The notes under the pieces are model-generated. The model made no database searches. It worked only from the letters and a program-made list of their open reading frames with translations, and was not told the origin of the DNA. Made by a program: the position numbers and the translations under genes. Positions 50,366-58,443 of a stretch of DNA of 64,000 bases are shown here, one piece after another. The first letter of the stretch is position 1. The number at the start of each line of letters is the position of its first letter. Source of the stretch: BOG-908 sp964242595 (lineage in GTDB: Bacteria > Pseudomonadota > Alphaproteobacteria > Acetobacterales > Acetobacteraceae); NCBI GenBank assembly GCA_964242595.1, contig CAXTBC010000006.1, positions 1-64,000 on the forward strand. Reading direction: 5' to 3'.

Positions 50366-52249
50366 ATGCCATCTAGGATCGAAGACTACGCCATGATCGG
50401 CGACCGGCTGAGTGCCGCGCTGGTCGGGCGGGACGGCAGCATCGACTGGCTGTGCCTGCCGCATTTCGACAGCCAGGCGGTGTTCGCCGCCTTGCTGGGC
50501 AGCGCCGAGAACGGCTGCTGGGCGATCTCGCCGCAGGACACCCGCCCGCGCGGAGCGCACGAGGCGGTATCGCGCGGAGCGCACGAGGCGGTATCGCGCG
50601 GAGCGCACGAGGCGGTATCAGGCGGAGCGCAAGCCGGTACGCCGCGCGGGACGCGCCGGTACCAGGGCGACAGCCTGATCCTGGAGACCGTGTTCGAGAC
50701 GCCCACCGGAACCGTGGCGCTGATCGACTTCATGGTTATGAACTCGGACCACCCTACGCTGATCCGCCTGGTGCAGGGGCGCACCGGCCGGGTGGCGATG
50801 CAGACCAACCTGGCGTTCCGGTTCGACTATGGTATCAGCGTCCCCTGGGTGACCCGGCTGGATGACCACTCCGGCCTGTGCGCGATCGCCGGCCCGAACA
50901 TGGTGGTGCTGCGGACCGACGTGAAGCTACGCGGGCAGGACATGCGCACGCATGGAGACTTCACGGTGACGGCCGGGCAGACGGTGGCCTTCGTGCTCAG
51001 CTACGGTGAATCCCACAAGCCGCCACCGCCGCCGCTGGACCCTATGGCCGCCCTGGCAGACACGGCCGCCTACTGGACCGCGTTCATCGCACGCTGCGGG
51101 TACGAGGGGCCCTACAAGGCGGCGGTGCAACGCTCGTTGCTGACGCTGAAGGCGCTGACCTACGGGCCGACTGGCGGGATCGTGGCGGCGGTGACCACGT
51201 CGCTGCCCGAGCAGCTGGGCGGCCCGCGTAATTGGGATTACCGGTTCTGCTGGTTGCGCGATGCCAGCCTGACGTTGTTCGCGCTGATGAACGCCGGCTT
51301 CACCGAGGAGGCCGTAGCCTGGCGCGACTGGCTGCAGCGCAGCATCGCCGGCAGCGCAAGCCAGATCCAGATCATGTACGGCCTGCACGGCGAGCGTTCG
51401 CTGGACGAGCGCGAGCTGCCTTGGCTGCCGGGCTACGAGGGCAGCGCGCCGGTGCGCGTCGGCAACGCGGCCAGCGGCCAGGTGCAGCTGGACGTATACG
51501 GCGAGGTGCTGGAAGCGCTGCACCAGGCGCGCCGGCGCGGGCTGAAGGCGGCCCCGCACGGCTGGGCCCTGCAGCGCAACATCGTCGAGCACCTGGCGAC
51601 CATCTGGGACCAGCCCGACGAGGGCATGTGGGAAATACGCGGCTCGCGGCAGCACTTCACCTTCAGCAAGGTCATGGCCTGGGTGGCGGTGGACCGGATG
51701 ATCAAGGACGCGGTGCGCTACCACCTGCACGGTCCGGTGGACGCCTGGCGCAAGCTGCGCGAGGACATCCGCGAGCGTGTGCTGCGCGAAGGCTACGACC
51801 CGGTGCGCAACACCTTCGTGCAGTGTTTCGGCGGCCACGAGCTAGATGCGAGCCTGCTGCTGATTCCCTCGGTGGGTTTCCTGCCGGCCAGCGACCCGCG
51901 CGTGGTGGGCACGGTGGCCGCCATCGAGCAGGACCTGCTGGTGGACGGATTCGTGCTGCGCTACCGCACCCAGAGCAACGTGGACGGCTTGCCGCCGGGC
52001 GAGGGCGCGTTCCTGGCCTGCACCTTCTGGCTTGTGGACGCCTACGCGATGCAGGGCAGAACCGCCGAGGCACGCGCGCTGTTCGAACGGCTGCTGGGCC
52101 TGTGCAACGACGTGGGCCTGCTGGCCGAAGAGTATGACGCCGGCGCCAAGCGGCTGGTGGGCAACTTCCCGCAGGCGTTCAGCCACGTCGCGTTGGTGGC
52201 GGCGGCAACGACGTTGCAGCGCGGGGTAGCGATGAGCGAGGAGAAGTAG
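50366..52249 (+). CDS. Glycoside hydrolase family 15 protein (glucoamylase/trehalase type)
   Basis: The 627-residue protein has an N-terminal DUF5911-type beta domain (RIEDYAMIGDRLSAALVGRDGSIDWLCLPHFDS) and the GH15 (alpha/alpha)6 barrel with NWDYRFCWLRDASLTLFAL, EGMWEIRG (catalytic acid Glu) and LLAEEYD (catalytic base Glu). Bacterial relatives hydrolyse trehalose or alpha-glucans. A loop between ISPQDTRP and RRYQGDSLILET is lengthened by a perfect 24-bp tandem repeat. The ATG is preceded by GGAAGGGG. Placement opposite the helicase gene suggests no operon. Confidence 0.9.
   Translation: MPSRIEDYAMIGDRLSAALVGRDGSIDWLCLPHFDSQAVFAALLGSAENGCWAISPQDTRPRGAHEAVSRGAHEAVSRGAHEAVSGGAQAGTPRGTRRYQGDSLILETVFETPTGTVALIDFMVMNSDHPTLIRLVQGRTGRVAMQTNLAFRFDYGISVPWVTRLDDHSGLCAIAGPNMVVLRTDVKLRGQDMRTHGDFTVTAGQTVAFVLSYGESHKPPPPPLDPMAALADTAAYWTAFIARCGYEGPYKAAVQRSLLTLKALTYGPTGGIVAAVTTSLPEQLGGPRNWDYRFCWLRDASLTLFALMNAGFTEEAVAWRDWLQRSIAGSASQIQIMYGLHGERSLDERELPWLPGYEGSAPVRVGNAASGQVQLDVYGEVLEALHQARRRGLKAAPHGWALQRNIVEHLATIWDQPDEGMWEIRGSRQHFTFSKVMAWVAVDRMIKDAVRYHLHGPVDAWRKLREDIRERVLREGYDPVRNTFVQCFGGHELDASLLLIPSVGFLPASDPRVVGTVAAIEQDLLVDGFVLRYRTQSNVDGLPPGEGAFLACTFWLVDAYAMQGRTAEARALFERLLGLCNDVGLLAEEYDAGAKRLVGNFPQAFSHVALVAAATTLQRGVAMSEEK
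50548..50619 (+). repeat. 24-bp in-frame tandem repeat, three perfect copies
   Basis: Three identical 24-bp units encode three copies of an eight-residue peptide, GAHEAVSR. A fourth, degenerate unit (ggcggagcgcaagccggtac) follows. Perfect identity suggests recent expansion by slippage; copy number changes would keep the GH15 frame. Confidence 0.9.
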
Positions 52250-52295
52250 CGCAGTCGTGTTGTGTAGGTGCTGCGAAGGAGCATCCGCTTCCAGC

Positions 52296-52337
52296 AGAGT
52301 CTTGCGTCTTTCCTTTAGAAAGAAGGCTTTCCTTGCC
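52296..52337. repeat. Degenerate family-A half element
   Basis: The sequence agtcttgcgtctttcctt, tagaaagaaggctttccttg keeps the arm's hairpin but not its exact bases. It lies between the GH15 and holB genes, and its end is 3 bases before the holB start. Confidence 0.6.
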
Positions 52338-52339
52338 TG

Positions 52340-53341
52340 ATGCTCCCAACCCCCCGCGAGAACAGCCATCTGATCGGCCATGAAGCCGCGGAAGCCGCCC
52401 TGCTAGAGGGCCTGCGTGGCGGCCGGCTGCACCACGCATGGATGATCACCGGGCCGGAGGGGGTGGGCAAAGCCACGCTGGCTTACCGCTTTGCCCGCCG
52501 TCTGCTGGCCGGCGGCACGGCCACGCTGGAAATGCCGCCCACCGACCCGGTGTTCCGCCGCGTGGCGGCCGGCACGCATGCGGACCTGCTGACCATCGAG
52601 CGTGTATGGGACGAGAAGAAGAAGCGGCTAAAGAAGCAGATCGCCGCCGAGACGGCGCGCGAGATCCCTCCCTTCCTGCACCTGACGCCTGCCGAGGGCG
52701 GCTGGCGCGTGGTGGTTCTGGACGGTGCCGAGGACCTGAACCCGCAATCGGCCAACGCGCTGCTGAAAGTGCTCGAGGAGCCGCCCGCCCGGGCCGTGCT
52801 GATCCTGGTGTGCTCGGCCGCCGGCCGGTTGCTGCCCACGCTGCGCAGCCGGTGCAGGCAACTGAGCCTGGCGCCGCTCGGCGGCGAGCAGATGAAGCAG
52901 GCGCTGGCGCTTTACCTCCCAGGCGTGCCGCAGGCGGACCGGGAGGCACTGGCGGCTTTGTCCGAAGGTGCCCCCGGACGCGCTCTGGCGCTGGCGGAGG
53001 ATGGCGGGCTGAAGATCGCCGCACTGGTAAGCGAGGTGCTGGACACGGCGCCCGACGTGGCCCTGCTGCGCGGCTATGAGATGGCCGACGCGCTGCGCGA
53101 TCAGGCGGCGTTCGAGACGTTCATGGGGCTGCTGCAGCGGGGCATCGCGGCGGCGGTGAGCGCCAGCGTGCGCGGCACGGCGGATGCAGCGCAGCGCCGG
53201 CTGGCGGACGCCAGGCCGCTGGTGCGCTGGGCGGAGACGGCCGAGGCGATCGGCCGGCTGGCCGAGGAGACGGAGCGGTCGAACATGGATCGGCGGCAGG
53301 CGGTGGTTGCGGGACTGGCCCTGGTGCGGGCGGGATCTTGA
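52340..53341 (+). CDS. holB: DNA polymerase III subunit delta'
   Basis: The 333-residue AAA+ clamp-loader subunit begins MLPTPRENSHLIGHEAAEAALLEGLRGGRLHHAWMITGPEGVGKATLAYRFARRLL. It then has the sensor region VVVLDGAEDLNPQSANALLKVLEEPPARAVLILVCSAAGRLLPTLRSRCR. Both the SRC motif and the ANALLK stretch are typical of delta'. It lacks the zinc cysteines of the tau/gamma subunit. It precedes metG and a tatD-like gene, the common holB-metG-tatD order. Confidence 0.93.
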   Translation: MLPTPRENSHLIGHEAAEAALLEGLRGGRLHHAWMITGPEGVGKATLAYRFARRLLAGGTATLEMPPTDPVFRRVAAGTHADLLTIERVWDEKKKRLKKQIAAETAREIPPFLHLTPAEGGWRVVVLDGAEDLNPQSANALLKVLEEPPARAVLILVCSAAGRLLPTLRSRCRQLSLAPLGGEQMKQALALYLPGVPQADREALAALSEGAPGRALALAEDGGLKIAALVSEVLDTAPDVALLRGYEMADALRDQAAFETFMGLLQRGIAAAVSASVRGTADAAQRRLADARPLVRWAETAEAIGRLAEETERSNMDRRQAVVAGLALVRAGS

Positions 53342-53366
53342 CCCTGTGGAGCTTTGGCGGGTAGCG

Positions 53367-53650
53367 CAAGCATGGGGCTCTGCCCCAAACCCCAATAGGG
53401 CCTCGAGGCCCCGGACCCCCGTATGTCAGAGATCCTCTAACGAATGGGTTCTAAGAGGCTGTTTGAAAACTCTTATCCAAAGCCCCGAGTCGCTCAATCC
53501 TTGCCGGTAGAAGGCGAATTCAGCCTGAATTGTGGTATGTAGCTACCGCTTTCGTCGGATTTCGGCGCTCCCCAGGCAGCTTGTGTGAGTTTTCAAACGG
53601 ACTCTAAGGACTTGTCCTTAGCGGGGTCCAGGGCAGAGCCCCTGGCCTCC
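53367..53650. repeat. Family-B palindromic repeat interrupted by a MITE
   Basis: The left half (gcaagcatggggctctgccc, atagggcctcgaggccccgg) and the right half (taaggacttgtccttagcgg, ccagggcagagcccctgg) flank a 150-bp insertion placed at ggttctaagga. It lies inside the holB-metG pair, the only family-B copy between two rightward genes here. Confidence 0.85.
53455..53604. mobile_element. MITE copy 3 (18-bp ends, TAA duplication)
   Basis: The ends are GAGGCTGTTTGAAAACTC and GAGTTTTCAAACGGACTC with TAA on each side. It is inverted with respect to copy 2 and nearly identical to it. Insertion is at the same base of the family-B repeat as in the other two loci. Confidence 0.82.
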
Positions 53651-53666
53651 CTTTCCAAAGGTCAGA

Positions 53667-55205
53667 ATGAACTACTACCTCACCACGCCTATCTTCTACG
53701 TCAACGGCCCGCCGCATATCGGCCACGCCTACACCGCCGTTGCCGCCGACGTGGTAGCCCGTTTCAAGCGGCTCGACGGGGTGGACACCTACTTCCTCTC
53801 CGGGACTGACGAGCACGGCCAAAAGGTGGAAAAAGCCGCAGCCGACGCCGGCCTGGCGCCCCAGGTGTTCACAGACGGCATCTCAGGACAATTCGCCAAC
53901 ATGTTGGCGACGTTGGACATCTCCAACGACGACTTCATCCGCACCACCTCGCCGCAGCACAAGGCGGGCGCCACCGCGTTGTGGGAGAAGCTGGCCGCCT
54001 CGGGCGACATCTACCTGGGCCACTACGAAGGCTGGTATGCCGTCCGCGACGAGGATTTCTACAGCGCCGACGACGTGGTGACCTTGGAAGACGGCACGAA
54101 GCTGGCGCCGACCGGCGCGCCGGTGGAGTGGGTGAGGGAGCCCAACTACCTGTTCCGCCTTTCGGCCTACCAGGACCGGCTGCTGGCGCATTACGAGGCC
54201 AACCCGGATTTCGTAGGACCGACCGGCAAGCGTCGGGAGATGCTCAGCTTCATCCGCTCCGGCCTGCGGGACCTGTCGGTCAGCCGATCTAGCTTCCGTT
54301 GGGGCGTGCCGGTGCCCGGCGACGCGGACCACGTCATGTATGTGTGGCTGGACGCGCTGGCCAACTACATCACGGCGCTCGGCTATCCGGACACTGACGG
54401 AGCACTCTGGCGGTTCTGGCCGGCCGACCTGCATCTCGTGGGCAAGGACATCCAGCGGTTTCATGCCATCTACTGGCCCGCCTTCCTGATGGCGGCCGGG
54501 CTGCCGCTGCCACGCCGGATCTTTGCCCATGGCTGGTGGACGATCGACGGGCAGAAGATGAGCAAGTCGATCGGAAACGTCGTCGATCCCATTGATCTTG
54601 TGGTAAAATACGGCGCTGATCCAGTGCGCTTCTTCCTGTTGCGCGAGGTCCCGTTCGGCAACGACGGCGACTTCACCCACCGCGCGTTGACCGGCAGGCT
54701 GAACACGGACCTGGCCAACGGGATCGGCAACCTGGCCCAGCGCACGCTGACACTGATCGCAAAGAACTGCGGCGGCGTGCTGCCGAACGCTGGACCACGC
54801 ACCGAGGCTGACGACGCGCTGCTCGACCTTGTGGCGGCCCTGCCGGACAGGTTGCGGACGCAGGTGGACCGGCAGGCGCTGAACGAGGCGTTGGACGAAG
54901 TGTGGCGGGCGATCCGGGCCGCCGACGGCTACATCGACCAGATGGCTCCTTGGTCTTTGCGCAAGACGGACACGGTGCGCATGGACCACGTGCTGCGGGT
55001 GCTGGCCGAGGCGATCCGGGGCGTAGCCATCGTGCTTCAGCCGTTTATGCCGTCCAGCATGGCGCGCCTGCTGGACCAGCTAGGCGTGCCGGCGGGCGCC
55101 CGCCTCCTATCCCACGCGGCCACACCGTTGCCGGACGGGATCAGCCTGCCGCCGCCGCAGGGGCTGTTTCCGAGGTTTGTCGAGGAAGCCGGTGCAAAGC
55201 CTTGA
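53667..55205 (+). CDS. metG: Methionine--tRNA ligase
   Basis: The 512-residue class I synthetase has HIGH (residues 17-20, PPHIGHAYTA), KMSKS (297-301) and the methionine-pocket region of the family. It lacks the four-cysteine zinc knuckle and the C-terminal tRNA-binding domain, matching the short alphaproteobacterial form. The ATG directly follows the family-B repeat. Its stop overlaps the next start by one base (TGATG). Confidence 0.96.
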   Translation: MNYYLTTPIFYVNGPPHIGHAYTAVAADVVARFKRLDGVDTYFLSGTDEHGQKVEKAAADAGLAPQVFTDGISGQFANMLATLDISNDDFIRTTSPQHKAGATALWEKLAASGDIYLGHYEGWYAVRDEDFYSADDVVTLEDGTKLAPTGAPVEWVREPNYLFRLSAYQDRLLAHYEANPDFVGPTGKRREMLSFIRSGLRDLSVSRSSFRWGVPVPGDADHVMYVWLDALANYITALGYPDTDGALWRFWPADLHLVGKDIQRFHAIYWPAFLMAAGLPLPRRIFAHGWWTIDGQKMSKSIGNVVDPIDLVVKYGADPVRFFLLREVPFGNDGDFTHRALTGRLNTDLANGIGNLAQRTLTLIAKNCGGVLPNAGPRTEADDALLDLVAALPDRLRTQVDRQALNEALDEVWRAIRAADGYIDQMAPWSLRKTDTVRMDHVLRVLAEAIRGVAIVLQPFMPSSMARLLDQLGVPAGARLLSHAATPLPDGISLPPPQGLFPRFVEEAGAKP

Positions 55206-55984
55206 TGCTGATCGATTCGCACTGCCACCTCGACTACTTCACCGAGGCGGAGAGGCCGGACGTGCTGGCGCGCGCGCGCGCTGCCGGCGTAGGCGGCCTT
55301 GTGACCATAGGCACCAGGCTGTCGCGTGCGGCCGAGCAGTTGGCGCTCGCCACTGCGGTTCCCGGATCGTGGTGCACCGTCGGCACTCATCCGCACCACG
55401 CCGCCGAGGAGGAAATGCCATATGAACAGGCGTTTATGGACCTCGCCGCCCATCCGAAGGTGATCGGGATCGGGGAGGCGGGGTTGGACTATTTCTACGA
55501 CCGTGCGCCTCATGACGTGCAGGCCGAGGTGTTCCGCATCCAGATACGAGCGGCCCGGCGCTCCGGCCTGCCGATCTGCATCCACACCCGCGATGCCGAC
55601 GCGGACACCATCGCCATCCTGGAAGAGGAGCGGGACCGGGGCGGCGCGTTTGACTTCCTGCTGCACTGCTTCAGTTCCGGCCGTGCGCTGGCTGAGCGTG
55701 CGGTGGCGATCGGCGGGTTCGTGAGTTTCTCGGGCATCCTGACGTTTCCCAAGTCGGGCGAATTGCGGGCGATCGCCGCCGACCTGCCGGCGGAACGTCT
55801 GCTGGTGGAGACGGATTCACCTTATTTGGCGCCGGTGCCGTTCCGTGGCAGGCGCAACGAGCCGGCTTACGTGGCGCATACCGCACGGGTGCTGGCCGAG
55901 GTTCGAGGGATGGAGGTGGAAGCCCTGGCCGAGCTGACGACCAGGAACTTCGGGCAGCTGTTCAAGAAAGCTGTTCTTTCTTGA
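55205..55984 (+). CDS. TatD family metal-dependent hydrolase
   Basis: The 259-residue TIM-barrel enzyme has the metal ligands HCHLDYF (N-terminus), GIGEAGLDYFYD, ICIHTRDAD, LLHCFSSGR and VETDSPYLAPVPFRGRRNEPAYV. TatD/YcfH proteins are DNases or D-aminoacyl-tRNA-related hydrolases. It overlaps metG by one base. The last codons (QLFKKAVLS) and the stop appear to come from a family-A arm that has invaded the end of the gene. Confidence 0.92.
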   Translation: MLIDSHCHLDYFTEAERPDVLARARAAGVGGLVTIGTRLSRAAEQLALATAVPGSWCTVGTHPHHAAEEEMPYEQAFMDLAAHPKVIGIGEAGLDYFYDRAPHDVQAEVFRIQIRAARRSGLPICIHTRDADADTIAILEEERDRGGAFDFLLHCFSSGRALAERAVAIGGFVSFSGILTFPKSGELRAIAADLPAERLLVETDSPYLAPVPFRGRRNEPAYVAHTARVLAEVRGMEVEALAELTTRNFGQLFKKAVLS

Positions 55985-56078
55985 GAAACCGGTCGTCATT
56001 TCCGCGCGGCATCTCAACCGTCCAAGCCAAAACTTTCGAAGGTTTTTTGCTTCTTTATTTAAAAAAAGAAGTCCTTCC
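55965..56078. repeat. Family-A repeat overlapping a gene end
   Basis: The right arm (gaaggttttttgcttcttta, tttaaaaaaagaagtccttc) is clear. A degenerate left arm (aagaaagctgttctttcttg) overlaps the 3' end of the TatD gene. The right arm reaches the start codon of the following hydrolase gene. Confidence 0.6.
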
Positions 56079-56861
56079 TTGCTGGTAACCCTCCTTGGCA
56101 CCGGTGGCTCAGCCGGCGTTCCCAGCCTGGGCGGCCAGGACGGCCGAGGCGATTGGGGAACCTGCGACCCGGCCGAGCCGCGCAACCGGCGCACCCGATC
56201 CAGCATCGTCATCCAGACGCCAGAGGGGCGCATCCTGGTGGATACCGGGCCGGACATGCGGACGCAGTTGCTGGCCTGCGGTGTGCCGCGGATCGACGCC
56301 ATCGTGTTCACCCACGCGCATGCCGACCACATGACGGGGCTGGACGACGTGCGGCTGCTGAACCGCATCGCCGGGCGGCCGCTACCGGCCTACGCCACGA
56401 CCGCAACGCGCGCAGATCTCGAGCGACGGTTCGACTACGCGTTCCGTCCGTGGACCCCGCCATACTTCTACCGGCCGGTGATCGACATGCGGGCGATCGC
56501 CCCGGGCGAGGCGATCTCGGTCTGCGGCGCACGCGTGCAGACTTTCGACCAAGACCATCACGTGATGCACACGCTGGGGCTACGGGTCGGCAACTTCGCC
56601 TACTCGACGGACGTGGTTCGGCTGGACGAGGCAGCGTTTGCGGCTTTGCAGGGTGTCAAGACGTGGGTGGTGGGGTGCTTCCAGCCCGAGCCGCATTTGA
56701 CGCACGCCCATGTCAACTTGGTGCTGGAATGGCGGGTACGGCTTGGGGTCGCGCGCACGGTGTTGACGCATATGGGCAACGGGATGGACTACGCGACCTT
56801 GCGGCGCGCTTTGCCGGCTGGTGTGGAGCCGGGGTTCGACGGCATGGTGCTGAAGGTATGA
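56079..56861 (+). CDS. MBL-fold metallo-hydrolase, PhnP-like
   Basis: The 260-residue protein has the metallo-beta-lactamase motif THAHADHMTGLDD plus GTGGSAGVPSLGG at the start, VDTGPDMRTQLL, QDHHVMHTLGLRVG and LTHMGNGMDY. This is the PhnP/pyrroloquinoline-type cyclic phosphodiesterase layout. The start is a TTG (MLVTLLGTGGS) whose only Shine-Dalgarno candidate (AAAGAAG) lies within the family-A arm. The gene follows metG and tatD in the common metG-tatD-MBL order. Confidence 0.88.
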   Translation: MLVTLLGTGGSAGVPSLGGQDGRGDWGTCDPAEPRNRRTRSSIVIQTPEGRILVDTGPDMRTQLLACGVPRIDAIVFTHAHADHMTGLDDVRLLNRIAGRPLPAYATTATRADLERRFDYAFRPWTPPYFYRPVIDMRAIAPGEAISVCGARVQTFDQDHHVMHTLGLRVGNFAYSTDVVRLDEAAFAALQGVKTWVVGCFQPEPHLTHAHVNLVLEWRVRLGVARTVLTHMGNGMDYATLRRALPAGVEPGFDGMVLKV

Positions 56862-57145
56862 CGCCGGACGCAACACGCACCCAATTGGCATAATATTTCT
56901 TCTGTGACTTTCTGGGCTGGCGATTAATTGATCGAACAGCAACGTTCCAAGCTACGACACCCGCCTGCTGACCACATCGAGCAAGTATAGCCATCGCATA
57001 ACGACCGGTAGCCAAGAGGAAAATCAACTTGAACGCGAGCTTCGCTTGCGGAAGTATGACTTTCGCATGTCAAGCTTATGAAGTAGGTTGATTGCCGCGC
57101 GTGACGCAGTATGTGTGCTCAAGCGCTGTTTTGTGAAATGAGAGA
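56862..57145 (+). promoter_or_regulatory. Long leader of the cold-shock gene (candidate)
   Basis: These 284 bases between the MBL gene and the cold-shock gene are more A/T-rich than any flanking sequence and hold no open frame of note. Cold-shock genes often have long structured 5' leaders, so this could be one, but no specific cold-box can be pointed out. Confidence 0.35.
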
Positions 57146-57775
57146 ATGTCCCAACCTGCTCGCCGACCCTACCAGCCACGCCGCCGTGGCTTCGATGACG
57201 ACCAGCCGTCCGCACCCGACATCAACTGGGGTGCCCTGAACGGCGGCGGTGGCAACCGCTCCGGCGGCGCGCCGGCCGCATTCGGCCCTAGCCAGTCCGC
57301 CACGGTGAAGTGGTTCAACTCCGAAAAAGGCTTCGGCTTCGTCGCTATGGGCGACGGTTCGGGCGATGCCTTCCTGCACTGCGCCGTGCTGCAGCGTGCC
57401 GGGCACGACAGCGTGGGCGAAGGCGCCTCCCTTGAGGTGCGCGTCGGCCCGGGCCAGAAGGGCCTGCAGGTGACCGAGGTGGTCAGCGTAGATCAGACAA
57501 CTGCAGCCCCTGCCCGCTCCGCTCGTCCGGCCGCCGGTCCCCGGCAGGACCGTGCCGCACCTTCCGGTCCCACGGTCGAGACCACGGGCACCGTCAAGTG
57601 GTTCAACCCGACCAAGGGGTTCGGCTTCATCGCACCGCAGGACGGTAGCAAGGACATTTTCGTCCACATGTCCGTGCTCGGCAGCCTGCGCACCCTTAAC
57701 GAGGGCCAGGTGGTGCGCGTCTCTGTCCGCCAGGGCGCCAAGGGCCCGGAGGCAGGCAGCGTCTCGGAGATGTAG
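57146..57775 (+). CDS. Cold-shock protein with two CSD domains
   Basis: The 209-residue protein contains two cold-shock domains. The first, near residues 50-115, reads SATVKWFNSEKGFGFVAMGDGSGDAFLHCAVLQ. The second, near 145-205, reads GTVKWFNPTKGFGFIAPQDGSKDIFVHMSVL. Both keep RNP1 (KGFGF). In RNP2 the first has AFLHC and the second IFVHM. The N-terminus is disordered and Arg/Gly-rich. Double-domain CSPs are known from alphaproteobacteria and bind single-stranded RNA or DNA. GAGAGA precedes the ATG. Confidence 0.92.
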   Translation: MSQPARRPYQPRRRGFDDDQPSAPDINWGALNGGGGNRSGGAPAAFGPSQSATVKWFNSEKGFGFVAMGDGSGDAFLHCAVLQRAGHDSVGEGASLEVRVGPGQKGLQVTEVVSVDQTTAAPARSARPAAGPRQDRAAPSGPTVETTGTVKWFNPTKGFGFIAPQDGSKDIFVHMSVLGSLRTLNEGQVVRVSVRQGAKGPEAGSVSEM

Positions 57776-57888
57776 GCTGCGCTGGCCATGGGGTCAGGAT
57801 GAACGTGAAGGGCTGCCGGCGGGAGATAGCTGGCAGCCTTTCTCGTTTTTATAATCGTATACCTCAACAGTCCGATGTTCGAAGTAAA

Positions 57889-57970
57889 CGTGAAGCTCTG
57901 CCGCAAACTGCGTAGTGCGCAGCACGAATTCGCGTGATGGCGCTCTTGGCTCCGCCCCCACTGTCTGGAA
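57889..57970. repeat. Degenerate family-B repeat
   Basis: The stretch gtgaagctctgccgcaaact, gtgcgcagcacgaattcgcg, ggctccgcccccac matches the left half of the variant copy at 34.85 kb with many changes. It lies past the cold-shock gene and next to a decayed gene. Confidence 0.55.
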
Positions 57971-57995
57971 CAAGGTGAGAGCGCTGGCCTTCTGC

Positions 57996-58443
57996 TTAGG
58001 GTGCCCACTCGTCGGGCGCGAGTTCGAAGCCCGAACACGCGAAGACCGAACACGCGAAGAACGGCGCCACGACACAGCTGACCAAGCTCCAGGCGCCCAC
58101 CCTGCAAGCTTCCTGCCAGGCAAAGGCCGGAACCGTCGCTGCAGCCCTTCTCCGGCGCCGAGATCCGGGCCGAGGCGGAGTTGCTGCCTGACCGCTCCAG
58201 GCACAGCCAGATCGAGCAGCAACGGCGCGCCCGCATGCCACAGTCAAATCTCGGCGGCGTCCACCCGGTGCCAGGCGGAGCGCTCGCCGGCCGCCAGCAG
58301 GACAGGATGCTGGTGGCAGCACCCTGCCGCCGTCGGCCGGCCGGTCAGGCCACAGCTCGCGGGTAGTGGCCGCCCTCGGGTGCGGCAAGAGGCCGAGCGC
58401 CGCGCAAACGGCCTTGGTATCCTGAGGAGTGCAAGGTCGATCA
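57996..58443 (-). pseudogene. Decayed DUF985 cupin protein
   Basis: Pieces of one DUF985 cupin gene appear in all three frames: AVCAALGLLPHP and RELWPDRPADGG, then LLAAGERSAWHRVDAAEI, then LWHAGAPLLLDLAVPGAVRQ, and finally GAWSLVSCVVAPFF with SGFELAPDEWAP and a stop. At least four single-base losses or gains and one nonsense change (TGG to TGA after DAAEI) break it. A 15-bp tandem duplication (ccgaacacgcgaaga, twice, at 58031-58060) adds FACSVFACS. The intact family has unknown catalytic function. Confidence 0.8.
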
